This document shows, piece after piece, positions 14,096 to 21,767 of a stretch of DNA of 21,767 nucleotides. Under the pieces are notes generated by a model, which made no database searches, was not told the origin of the DNA, and worked only from the letters and a program-made list of their open reading frames with translations. The DNA is taken from contig DATFLY010000121.1 in NCBI GenBank assembly GCA_035267185.1, forward strand, positions 1 to 21,767, given 5' to 3'. The stretch comes from JAUIBE01 sp035267185. GTDB taxonomy: Bacteria; Pseudomonadota; Gammaproteobacteria; Xanthomonadales; SZUA-36. A program made the position numbers and the translations under genes. The first letter of the stretch is position 1. Each line of letters begins with the position of its first letter.

Positions 14096-15438
14096 TGGAT
14101 ATATCCCAGGGATTTCAATTCTTCGATTTGTTCTTTGCTGAGCAGGTCCTGGGGCGCTTTGCCCTGGTTGACACTTCGAATCAGGGCGCAGGGTTCGGCA
14201 GAGATTGATTCCTCAAGCAGCTTTCCGAGTTGATTGGCGACCTCAGGTTGATCAAGCACGAGGTTTCGCGTTTCGGACGGATCAGCATTCAGATCGTAAA
14301 GTTCTTCGCTGAATTCAGGCGTGCAGAGCTGGATGAGCTTCCTGCCGCCGCTGGCGCTCAGGATCTCGTACCGCCTGGGATTGGTCATGCCCGTGACGAT
14401 GCGGTGCCTGTCCGGGTCCAGCGAGACCCGCAGGTCTTTGCCATCGAGACTGCCAGGTGCAGTGACGCCGACCATCGAAGCGATCGTGGGCAGAAGGTCC
14501 ATGGTCATCACGGGTTCTTCAACCCTGTCACCTTCAAGATGACCAGGATGACGTATGAGGAAGGGGACCCTGACCAGTAGGTCATAAAGAGCGTTGTGCT
14601 GCACCTGGCCATGTTCCATGAATTCTTCACCATGATCGGCAGTAACGATGATGATGGTTTCATCCAGGGTGCCGGATTCACGTAAATGCGCCATCAGCTG
14701 ACCAAAATTGTGGTCTGCGAAAAATATCTCTCCATCGTACAGATCGCGAGCACGTTTTAATTCTTCAGGGTTTTCAATTTCAAAACTGCCGCCTACCTTT
14801 TCGGCAAACCGTCCGTCCGTCATTGGTCCGGCCAGGTGCGCAGATATTTCCCTGAACTCATAGGGCGTATGTGGTGATATGAAATGCACCCAGCCAAAAA
14901 ATGGCTTGCTGTTGCTCGCAGCCTTGTCAATCTGCTCGATGGCCACTTCAAGCAGTTTTTCATCTCGCCACGGCCCGGTTTCATAGTCCTCGAATCCACG
15001 GTCAAAGTGCCGTTCAGTCACAAGCTGAACGTTATTCATGAGGCCAAAAGTCTGGTAGCCCGCATCCTGCATCACTGTTGCCAGGGTGTTTTTTGAAGCT
15101 AGTTTCCAGCCAATAAATGATTTGAATGGGTACAGCCCGGTAAACGCGGCTGCAAAGGAGGTTGGTGTCACCGGTGAGGCGACATAGGCATCCTCAAAAA
15201 TCAGTGCTTCGGTTGCGAAAGCATCAAGGTTGGGAGAGGTGTTTCGGGTATACCCATATAGACCCAGGGCATCGGCCCTGAGAGCATCGAAACTCACCAC
15301 CAGGACATTCATTCCCTTCGCGACCGGCAGGTTGTCTGCAATGTGGCTGCCATCGGTCTCGTTTTTGCTGCCACAGGAAGACAGAAAAACACCCGATGAA
15401 AGCACAACAAGTATCAGAAACAGATGATTTTTATTCAC
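14092..15438 (-). CDS. Sulfatase-like hydrolase lipoprotein with Thr in the nucleophile position
   Basis: The 448-residue protein has a lipoprotein signal (lipobox LSSC, Cys22). The sulfatase fold is clear: SFDALRADALGLYGY with Asp51, SPHTPY (His190), TADHGEEFMEHG (Asp268, His269), HNALYDLLVRVPF (His281), and the C-terminal LKSLGYIQ seen in many relatives. The segment that carries the formylglycine Cys or Ser in true sulfatases (C/S-x-P-x-R) reads VTPTSFAAAFTGLYP, with Thr91 aligned to the nucleophile and no Arg. So it is more likely a phosphotransferase or phosphodiesterase-like member than an active sulfatase. The start is GTG, with GAGGG six bases upstream. It heads the five-gene run. Confidence 0.88.
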   Translation of the reverse strand: MNKNHLFLILVVLSSGVFLSSCGSKNETDGSHIADNLPVAKGMNVLVVSFDALRADALGLYGYTRNTSPNLDAFATEALIFEDAYVASPVTPTSFAAAFTGLYPFKSFIGWKLASKNTLATVMQDAGYQTFGLMNNVQLVTERHFDRGFEDYETGPWRDEKLLEVAIEQIDKAASNSKPFFGWVHFISPHTPYEFREISAHLAGPMTDGRFAEKVGGSFEIENPEELKRARDLYDGEIFFADHNFGQLMAHLRESGTLDETIIIVTADHGEEFMEHGQVQHNALYDLLVRVPFLIRHPGHLEGDRVEEPVMTMDLLPTIASMVGVTAPGSLDGKDLRVSLDPDRHRIVTGMTNPRRYEILSASGGRKLIQLCTPEFSEELYDLNADPSETRNLVLDQPEVANQLGKLLEESISAEPCALIRSVNQGKAPQDLLSKEQIEELKSLGYIQ

Positions 15439-15458
15439 TTAATACCCTCACTCCCAAT

Positions 15459-15472
15459 GACGATTATACGTC
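15459..15472 (-). promoter_or_regulatory. Probable -10 element of the sulfatase-like gene cluster
   Basis: On the minus strand TATAAT (15468-15463) lies in the 64-base gap after the TonB receptor gene. It is framed by the small palindrome GACG/CGTC (15459-15462 and 15469-15472). The -35 is poor at 17 bases. Transcription would start near 15456, about 18 bases before the GTG, leaving room for the GAGGG ribosome site. Confidence 0.4.
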
Positions 15473-15502
15473 TATCGGGTTCCTGGTAGCATTTGCTTCA
15501 CT

Positions 15503-17635
15503 TCAGTTAAAAAGGTAGTTAAACCAGACCCCGATATTTCGTCCAGGCGCATCAATTCCGGACCCATGTTCCCGGTAATTCTTGTCTGCAATGTTCTCAA
15601 GACGAAGGCCCATTTGTAGTGATTCAGACTGTTCCCAGGTTGCCAGGATGTTGAAAGTTCCCCATCCGGCAGTACCATCAGGATTGATACGCGGATCTCT
15701 GGCATCCCTGGGGCTTAACCGGTCCTGTTCTGCATTAAAACCGACAAACGATTCCAGCTGAACGTCGTCTCGCGGCTCCCAGATGACTCCGATCTTGCCG
15801 TTCAGTGGCGGAACACGATCGCCATCAACGGTGATGCCAGCATCGTCGGTTTCTTCACCTCGAACGTAATTGAAGACCCCGTAGACCTGCCAGCCGTCGT
15901 CCAGGAAGCCGCGGATTCCAGATTCCACGCCCCAGTACTCTGCGGTATTGATGTTGTCACTCTGCACCACCACGCGCCCGGACTCGGTCACATCGCCCGT
16001 CAGCCTGGAGCCAATCTTGTCCTCGTAATCCAGGTAGAAAACATAAAACTCGGCCTGCCAGCGGTTTCCACTGGTCTTGAGGCCAATGTCATAACTCCAC
16101 ACAGACTCGGGTTCAAGGTTCGGATTGGGAATATTGAATCGGTTGCCGGGGCGGGCGCCCAGGGTGCCGAGGTCAAAAATGTTGGGTGGCCTGAATCCTC
16201 GCCCGAAATTGGCCACGAAATTGACCTGGTCAGTCAACATCCACTCCATGTGGATATCGCCAGTCAGGTCAGTGGGTGACAGGTCCGCCGAAGGAACGTC
16301 CTCACTGCCGGGCAGAAAGATGTCGAAGCTGCTGTATCGCAGTCCGCCATGGACTCGAAACAAGTCACTCTGCCAGCCGATGGATGCGTAAAGCGCTGCG
16401 CTGTCCATCGTGGAGTTGTCGGGAAAACGACCGCGCGCAGATTCTGATGTGTTGGATTCCAGGTTTGTCTCAAGCCGGCTGCTGTCAACTGTGTCTGCAT
16501 AGTACTCAGCACCCCAGGTAATCCCGCTCCAGCCCTCTGATAAGGGCAACTCTGAGTAGAACTGCGCGGTGATACCATCAAGCGTGCTCTTGTTTTCTTC
16601 TTCACGGACGAAACTGGAACCAGTGTCCTGGGTCACGCGGTCGTCCACTATTTCCTGGCGCGCAACATCGATGGCGATGTTTGAGACCCAGTTGAGTTGA
16701 GTATCCTTGCGGTAACGGGCATGCAGGAAGCTGCGGCGGTTGGGTTTGAATTCGTATTGTTCTGAGCTGGGTTCGTCCTGGCCAAAACCGGGTACCAACT
16801 CGTCGACTCGTGGCGTTGAGGGTTGCTCGAGCACCTGGGCCGAGAATACAAATTCGCCGAACTGGCTGTCTTCAATCCACTTGAAGTCACCCGCCTGGAC
16901 TTTGTAGCCACTGGGTCGAATGGTCTCACCACCACCAACACGGCGGTTGCCGTGGTCTCTCCACGTCACTCCACCACTGATGCTTCGCCCATCAAGACCA
17001 GTTGCGGCCTGCAGGCGCCCGACCAACGAGCTGTCGGCGGATGAATAGCTGCCATAAATCCGCCCACTGGATTGCCAGTCATTGCCATCAAAGCGGGGCT
17101 CAGGAGTCAGAAACTGGACAACGCCTCCCATGGCATCGGCGCCATAGAGAGTGGGTGCTGATCCCCTGACAAGCTCAATCCGGTCGGTATTGAACGGATC
17201 GATAAGGCCAATGTACTGGTTGGGTGCATCCCTGAAAAAAGCGTTATTCAGTCGCATGCCGTCAACCAGGTGCAAAACCTGGGATCCCTTAAGTCCCCGA
17301 ACAATCGGAATACCCTGTCCGGGTGTGGTTTGCTGGAAAAATGCACCAGGCTCATTGCGCAGCATCTCTGTCACCACCTGCGGTGCCAGTTCGGTGATTC
17401 GATCAGATGTCACCACGGTCACAGCCTCGGAGACATCAAAAATGGATTCCTCACGCCGTGTTGCAGTCACCTGGACGGTTTCCATTGGGCCGGTCGAATC
17501 GAAAGCAGAATCGTCCAGGTCGCTGGGGTCGTCATCGTCGGCCGACCAGGCAAGGACCGGGCAGACAGCCATCAGGCACAACAACAGGACCTTCCGGGGG
17601 ACTAAGGTCCCCCGGGGATTTAATGCTGATGTCAT
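15503..17635 (-). CDS. TonB-dependent outer-membrane receptor
   Basis: The 710-residue protein has a signal peptide (to about residue 31, VLAWSA), an Asp-rich linker, a TonB box (METVQVTATRREESI, about 50-65), and a plug domain with VRGLKGSQVLHLVDGMRLNN, NQYIGLIDPFNTDRIELVRG and LYGADAMGGVVQF. A 22-strand-type barrel follows, with closing features FGRGFRPPNIFDLG, ENIADKNYREHGSG and a C-terminal strand GVWFNYLFN. The plug most resembles heme- and cobalamin-type receptors, but the substrate is not certain. The ATG overlaps the stop of the BNR protein gene by one base (TGATG), so they are coupled. A strong hairpin lies in the first codons. Confidence 0.93.
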   Translation of the reverse strand: MTSALNPRGTLVPRKVLLLCLMAVCPVLAWSADDDDPSDLDDSAFDSTGPMETVQVTATRREESIFDVSEAVTVVTSDRITELAPQVVTEMLRNEPGAFFQQTTPGQGIPIVRGLKGSQVLHLVDGMRLNNAFFRDAPNQYIGLIDPFNTDRIELVRGSAPTLYGADAMGGVVQFLTPEPRFDGNDWQSSGRIYGSYSSADSSLVGRLQAATGLDGRSISGGVTWRDHGNRRVGGGETIRPSGYKVQAGDFKWIEDSQFGEFVFSAQVLEQPSTPRVDELVPGFGQDEPSSEQYEFKPNRRSFLHARYRKDTQLNWVSNIAIDVARQEIVDDRVTQDTGSSFVREEENKSTLDGITAQFYSELPLSEGWSGITWGAEYYADTVDSSRLETNLESNTSESARGRFPDNSTMDSAALYASIGWQSDLFRVHGGLRYSSFDIFLPGSEDVPSADLSPTDLTGDIHMEWMLTDQVNFVANFGRGFRPPNIFDLGTLGARPGNRFNIPNPNLEPESVWSYDIGLKTSGNRWQAEFYVFYLDYEDKIGSRLTGDVTESGRVVVQSDNINTAEYWGVESGIRGFLDDGWQVYGVFNYVRGEETDDAGITVDGDRVPPLNGKIGVIWEPRDDVQLESFVGFNAEQDRLSPRDARDPRINPDGTAGWGTFNILATWEQSESLQMGLRLENIADKNYREHGSGIDAPGRNIGVWFNYLFN
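17594..17615 (-). promoter_or_regulatory. Strong hairpin inside codons 7-14 of the TonB receptor gene
   Basis: In the mRNA, CCGGGGGAC (17615-17607) and GTCCCCCGG (17602-17594) pair perfectly over nine bases, eight of them in GC-rich runs, with a four-base loop. The stem starts 20 bases after the A of the start codon, within the ribosome's initiation footprint. No T-run follows, so it is not an intrinsic terminator. It could damp translation of the receptor unless ribosomes arrive from the upstream coupled gene. Confidence 0.5.
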
Positions 17636-20600
17636 CAGTCTCTGCCCGGTGTCCAGGGTACGCCGGCTTCATCCAGCGCATTCCGAAGTGCAGGCATTTT
17701 CTCATCGTTAATGACTTCAAGTTCTGCAGCAACGCCCGAATACTCATCACTGGCGATTTCCAGTGAACGTCGATGGGTCGGGGTTGGCCCATAGGTGGAA
17801 TATGACGTACCCATGTTGGCAACAAACAGTCGCCGGCTGATGGGAACAGGGCCACCTTCATTAAACAACTGCCGATTCGGATCGCCCACCAGTTTCAACT
17901 GGAGATCGAGTAACTCCAGGCGGATGTCTTCCGCCTGGTCGCGCAGACCCTGGGGTGCGGTTGAACGTGCCTGGGCAGACTTGATGGCGTCAATCTCGAC
18001 CAGCAGTTCACCGATCAGGGTGGTTGCTGCTGATGTCTGGCGACGCATGTCATCCAGCTCACGTGAGAAAGCCACCATGGTTTCAGCACCGGCACCCTTG
18101 ATGCCGCGTTCCCTCAGCGGCACCACGTTAAACGTCTGTTGTTGATCCAATTCAGCCAACCGTCCATCGATACGGCTTGCCATGGTCACGGTGTATTCGC
18201 CAGGCATAGCCAGGGGTCCACGCGAACCCAGCCATGTAGGTTCCGGCTCAACACGCTGCCATGGCGAGGTTTCGGGGTATCGGAGATCCCAGGCAACACG
18301 ATGAAAACCGGCTTCGGCCGACCCTTCAACATGCTGGACGATGTTTCCGTCGCTGTCGCGCACGGTGAATACCATTGCCGGCGACTCTTCATGATCTTCG
18401 TCACGAATAACATCCCAGCCGGGGAAGGGCGTATCACCACCTTCAGCGGCGAGGGGTATCTCACTCTCACGTCGCTGGTCCCTGTCGGACTTCAGGCCTT
18501 CAGCCAGGTAGTAAGTGAATACAGCGCCAAATGGCGGGTTTGGCCCAATGAAGAAATCGTCGCCCTGTGAAGCCTTGTTTCCAGGTTCTGAATCGCCCAG
18601 CGGCATCCTTGGCAGATACCACTTTGCATCACGAACGGGAAACAGCCTGTTTCCGCTTTCCAGGTCAGCCGTGGTGATGTCACGAAGTGGGGTGTAATCG
18701 TCCAGGATCCAGAAGCCACGACCAAAGGTCGCGCCAACCAGGTCATTTTCCCTGGTCTGAATCACGAGGTCACGGAAAGGAATGGTTGGGGCGGCGCCGG
18801 CGAGTTTGGTCCAGCGTTCGCCACCATCGATGGTGAAAAACACACCAAACTCGGTTCCGGCAAACATCAGCTCCGGTTTGACATGATCCTGCACCAGGCG
18901 CCAGACGATGTGCCGATCGGGCAGGTTTTCGCTGATTCGTTCCCAGCCCCCACCACGGTTGGTGCTTTTGTAAATGTAGGGCTGAAAGTCTCCTGACTTG
19001 TGATCATCGACCACCACGTAGACGGTGTCTTCATCGTGCAGGTCGGCCTTGATGTCATTGACAAAAAAGTTGTCACTCACACCGGGCAGCGAGTCTATTG
19101 AGCGCCAGTTTTCACCACCATCTTCGGTGACCTGTATGCGCCCGTCATCAGTGCCCACATATAGCAGACCTTCAACCAACGGTGACTCGGACAAAGAGGT
19201 GATGGTGCTGTACATGGACATGGCATAGATGTCCCAGCCTTCGTCGTAGCTGTGTACCCGATCCATCATGGGTTCCAGCAAGCGATCGACATCGCGGGTC
19301 AGGTCGCCGCTGATCGGTCGCCAGCTGTCGCCACGATCGTCACTGCGCCAGACCCTTTGGCTGCCGAAGTAGAGCCTTGCAGGATCAAAAGGGCTGATCA
19401 GGATCGGCGAATCCCAGTTCCAGCGCTCGAGGTCTTCTCCGGCCTCGGGTTGCGGCTGAATATAGATAAATTCACCCGTCTTGCGATCAAACCGGACAAG
19501 GTTGGCCTGCTGCCATTGCGAGTAGACGATATCGGGGTTTGTCGGATCAACTGCTGGCTGGTGACCGTCACCGAATAACGTGATAAACCAGTCGCTGCTG
19601 CGTATGCCATGGACGTTATCCGTGCGGGATGGCCCACCCTGCGTATTGTTATCCTGAGTTCCGCCGTAGATGTTGTAGAACGGTTCGTCGTAATCAACTG
19701 CGACCTTGTAAAACTGCGTGACGGACAGGTTCGGGATAAAGCGATAAGTCTCGCCAAGGTCCCAGGTTTCATAGACACCGCCGTCCGTGCCCATCAGGAA
19801 ATGATCCGGGTCGTTGGGATCGAATGCCATGGCATGGTGATCGCCATGCTTGGCACCCTGCCTTTGTGGCAGGAACGTCTTGCCACCATCGATGCTGACG
19901 TGCAACGTGGCATCCATATGATAAATGCGGTCGAACTTGTGCGGGTCGGCAAAAATTTCCTGGTAGTAATGTGGACCGGTGCCACCCGCCAGGTAGTCAC
20001 TGCGTTTTTCCCAGCTTTCGCCACCGTCTGTGGAACGCCAGAAACCGCCGGTACGTCGGCCCAGCTCGATGCCGGCATACACCACATCAGGATCAATCGG
20101 CGAAAAAGCCAGGCCGATTTTGCCCATGTCATCTCCATCTTCAGCACTAGGCAGACCATTGGTGACTTCCCGCCAGGATTCGCCACCGTCGGTGGATTTG
20201 TGGATTCCTGATTCAGGACCGGTGTTCATCAGGGCTGGCACGTTGCGGAATCGCTGGTGTGTGCTCGCGATCAGGATATCCGGGTTGTTCGGGTGGAAAT
20301 GAACCTCATTCACACCTGTGTAAGGCCCGCCTCCAAGAACTTTTTCCCATGTTGCACCACCGTCAGAGGAGCGAAACAGACCGCGATCTCCACCTTTCGA
20401 CCACAACGGGCCTTGTGATGCCACGAAAATGACATTGGAATCACGCGGATCGATTCTGATCATTCCGATGTGCTCGGAATTGGCCAGCCCCATGTTCTCC
20501 CAGGTTTTTCCGCCATCCAGACTGCGATAGATGCCATCGCCATAACCGACGTGACGTCCACCGACGTTCTCTCCGGTGCCCACCCAGACCGTGTTGGGGT

Positions 20601-20958
20601 TGTTTGGATCCAGTGTTATCGCGCCGATGGAATAGGAGCCCTGACCATCAAATAGCGAGGTCCAGGTTACCCCTGAGTTTTCCGTTTTCCAGACGCCGCC
20701 GCTACCGACTGCCACATACCATGTTCCCCTGTCCGTGGGGTCGATAACGATATCCGAGATTCGCCCGGACATAAGGGCAGGACCGATACCCCGCCACTCA
20801 AGCCCGGAAAATGTAGTTTCATTCAACCCAGGAAGTTGCGCCTCATCATCCTGGGCGAAAACAGGTTGCAGGTTGGAAATCAAAAGCGCCAGTGCAATCA
20901 ACCTGGCCACCGGCGCAGGGGTACAGAAGATCGAATGAATCCTCAAGGGAATCGACAT
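17635..20958 (-). CDS. Large exported BNR/Asp-box beta-propeller protein (sortilin/VPS10-like)
   Basis: The protein has 1107 residues from the ATG at 20958, which has GGAG six bases upstream; an ATG four codons earlier (20970) lacks a ribosome site and its own bases supply that GGAG. A signal peptide ends in LISNLQPVFAQ. About ten Asp-box motifs of the form S-x-D-G-G-x-T-W follow (for example YRSLDGGKTWEN, FRSSDGGATWEKV, HKSTDGGESWREV, FFTIDGGERWTKL), indicating one or two beta-propellers of sortilin or YVTN type over about residues 50-740. A beta-sandwich-like segment follows (GFHRVAWDLRYPE, MPGEYTVTM), then a helical C-terminus. Such proteins are often labelled glycosyl hydrolase, but no catalytic residues can be assigned. 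A binding or processing role beside the TonB receptor is likely. Confidence 0.87.
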   Translation of the reverse strand: MSIPLRIHSIFCTPAPVARLIALALLISNLQPVFAQDDEAQLPGLNETTFSGLEWRGIGPALMSGRISDIVIDPTDRGTWYVAVGSGGVWKTENSGVTWTSLFDGQGSYSIGAITLDPNNPNTVWVGTGENVGGRHVGYGDGIYRSLDGGKTWENMGLANSEHIGMIRIDPRDSNVIFVASQGPLWSKGGDRGLFRSSDGGATWEKVLGGGPYTGVNEVHFHPNNPDILIASTHQRFRNVPALMNTGPESGIHKSTDGGESWREVTNGLPSAEDGDDMGKIGLAFSPIDPDVVYAGIELGRRTGGFWRSTDGGESWEKRSDYLAGGTGPHYYQEIFADPHKFDRIYHMDATLHVSIDGGKTFLPQRQGAKHGDHHAMAFDPNDPDHFLMGTDGGVYETWDLGETYRFIPNLSVTQFYKVAVDYDEPFYNIYGGTQDNNTQGGPSRTDNVHGIRSSDWFITLFGDGHQPAVDPTNPDIVYSQWQQANLVRFDRKTGEFIYIQPQPEAGEDLERWNWDSPILISPFDPARLYFGSQRVWRSDDRGDSWRPISGDLTRDVDRLLEPMMDRVHSYDEGWDIYAMSMYSTITSLSESPLVEGLLYVGTDDGRIQVTEDGGENWRSIDSLPGVSDNFFVNDIKADLHDEDTVYVVVDDHKSGDFQPYIYKSTNRGGGWERISENLPDRHIVWRLVQDHVKPELMFAGTEFGVFFTIDGGERWTKLAGAAPTIPFRDLVIQTRENDLVGATFGRGFWILDDYTPLRDITTADLESGNRLFPVRDAKWYLPRMPLGDSEPGNKASQGDDFFIGPNPPFGAVFTYYLAEGLKSDRDQRRESEIPLAAEGGDTPFPGWDVIRDEDHEESPAMVFTVRDSDGNIVQHVEGSAEAGFHRVAWDLRYPETSPWQRVEPEPTWLGSRGPLAMPGEYTVTMASRIDGRLAELDQQQTFNVVPLRERGIKGAGAETMVAFSRELDDMRRQTSAATTLIGELLVEIDAIKSAQARSTAPQGLRDQAEDIRLELLDLQLKLVGDPNRQLFNEGGPVPISRRLFVANMGTSYSTYGPTPTHRRSLEIASDEYSGVAAELEVINDEKMPALRNALDEAGVPWTPGRD

Positions 20959-21022
20959 TAGTTGCTCCATAGAAATCAGAACGAAAAATAGCCGAGCAGT
21001 ATGCCACAGGGGGCATGGTCTT

Positions 21023-21767
21023 TCAGTGAAGATTCTGGTCAGATTTTCTGTGGGTAAAGTGACTGACTGAGATGGTCAGGAGTAACCCGACGATGAACCC
21101 CGGTACAACTTCCAGTAAATCGTAGTAACGTTCTTTGAAAAACAGGACCCATAGCATGGTTGAAAGAAAGCCGCCCAGCATGCCGACAATGGCACCGTAA
21201 ATGTTTGTTGGTTTGTACCACAGCGCACAAATCAGTACAGGTCCGAAGGCAGCGCCCAGTCCTGACCAGGCGAACAGTACAAACCAGAAGATCAGCGGCG
21301 TTTGTTGAAGCGCGAACACCACGCCAATCAGGCCTATGACAAGAGTGAGCCATTTGCCCCGGATGGTCAGCTGTCCATCGCTGAGCACTGATCCGCGAAT
21401 TTTTTGCATGACATCGCGGACCACGGCAGAAGATGCAAGGATCAGGAGGCTGTCCACGGTTGACATGATGGCTGCCATGACCACAACCATCATGACGCCA
21501 GCCAGAAACGGAGGCAGGTATTCATTTGAGATCATTGGCAAAACGGTTTCAGGGTCTGCCAGGTCGGGAAACAATGCTCGCCCGGCCATTCCTGTCAGGA
21601 CTGCGCCAATTCCAAATAAGGCAATGACCACGATTGAGATGGTCATGGCTGGTTTTAAACTCTCCACGGAGCGAGCCGACATGAAGCGAACCATCAGTTG
21701 CGGCACACCGAGAAATGGGAGGCCGATTGCCAGGAAGCTGGCAATGGCTACCAATGCGGTGGTTGAC
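21023..21767 (-). CDS. Sodium:solute symporter (SSS family), C-terminal part
   Basis: The frame is open to the window edge, so the gene starts outside; 248 codons are seen. The segment LPFLGVPQLMVRFMSARSVE matches the PutP-type G-x-P---ARF motif, and MMVVVMAAIMSTVDSLLILA is the conserved S-T-x-DS segment involved in Na+ binding. Six or seven membrane segments follow, with GLGAAFGPVLICALWY typical of the family. It should import a small organic solute with Na+ across the inner membrane; the substrate (amino acid, sialic acid or other) cannot be decided from this part. The gene lies 64 bases upstream of the BNR protein gene on the same strand. Confidence 0.92.
   Translation of the reverse strand, partial: STTALVAIASFLAIGLPFLGVPQLMVRFMSARSVESLKPAMTISIVVIALFGIGAVLTGMAGRALFPDLADPETVLPMISNEYLPPFLAGVMMVVVMAAIMSTVDSLLILASSAVVRDVMQKIRGSVLSDGQLTIRGKWLTLVIGLIGVVFALQQTPLIFWFVLFAWSGLGAAFGPVLICALWYKPTNIYGAIVGMLGGFLSTMLWVLFFKERYYDLLEVVPGFIVGLLLTISVSHFTHRKSDQNLH

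Noticed and set aside
17151..17711. 186-codon open frame on the plus strand, opposite the TonB receptor start
   Set aside because: The composition is Ser/Thr/Arg-rich as expected of an antisense shadow, and it crosses two coupled minus-strand genes.
19609..20211. 200-codon open frame on the plus strand, opposite the propeller gene
   Set aside because: It mirrors the repeated Asp-box codons of the real gene and has no independent signals.
19000..20700. DNA-level repeats with a recurring CCACCGTC-type core, considered as tandem or CRISPR-like repeats
   Set aside because: They encode the Asp-box DGG motifs of the propeller protein; spacing is irregular and in frame, so they are protein repeats.
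21001..21016. Hairpin ATGCC/GGCAT after the symporter gene as a terminator
   Set aside because: The stem has only five pairs, and the T-rich stretch on the minus strand comes more than ten bases later; it is too weak to call.

Overview
The window looks like an ordinary chromosomal stretch of a free-living, probably marine, gammaproteobacterium of moderate G+C. Gene density is high and no gene-free stretch exceeds about 200 bases. The evidence for the group is the divergent xseA / guaB-guaA-tadA block, which is typical of Gammaproteobacteria, the Gram-negative envelope genes (TonB-dependent receptor, several lipoproteins), and a LexA operator of the gammaproteobacterial CTG-N10-CAG type. I see no rRNA, tRNA, CRISPR array, transposase or phage gene.

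Layout. (1) 1-156, minus: the first 52 codons of an error-prone DNA polymerase DnaE2 (ImuC), preceded by a near-perfect LexA box that also holds the -10 element; the mRNA is predicted to be leaderless. (2) 157-354: intergenic, with two adjacent hairpins sharing the same loop. (3) 355-2252, minus: a YbaY/NlpE-like lipoprotein, a DUF502 membrane protein and a DUF1801 protein. (4) 2376-4884, plus: a winged-helix protein with a long Pro/Glu tail, then a short-chain dehydrogenase and a saccharopine-dehydrogenase-like reductase, apparently one transcript. (5) 4881-6269, minus: xseA, convergent with (4) through a shared CTAG stop. (6) 6400-9944, plus: guaB-guaA-tadA, covering GMP synthesis and tRNA A34 deamination, with a structured leader. 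(7) 15438 down to 9957, minus: a five-gene locus of sulfatase-like lipoprotein, phosphodiesterase-like lipoprotein, sulfotransferase, small YIGPGAG membrane protein and EMC3/TMCO1-like (Oxa1 superfamily) membrane protein. (8) 21767 down to 15503, minus: a sodium:solute symporter (partial), a large secreted BNR/Asp-box propeller protein and a TonB-dependent receptor.

How the genes work together. Regions 5 and 6 are housekeeping. Region 8 looks like an acquisition unit: an exported propeller protein, an outer-membrane receptor translationally coupled to it, and an inner-membrane Na+ symporter. Region 7 is the best candidate for an undescribed system. It combines two alkaline-phosphatase-superfamily lipoproteins, a cytoplasmic PAPS-type sulfotransferase, and a coupled pair of membrane proteins, one of which resembles the EMC3/TMCO1 insertase family but carries an inserted extracytoplasmic domain. 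I infer, without proof, a role in building or remodelling a sulfated or phosphorylated envelope molecule. The locus at 1-176 shows an unusually compact SOS-controlled, probably leaderless, mutagenic polymerase gene.
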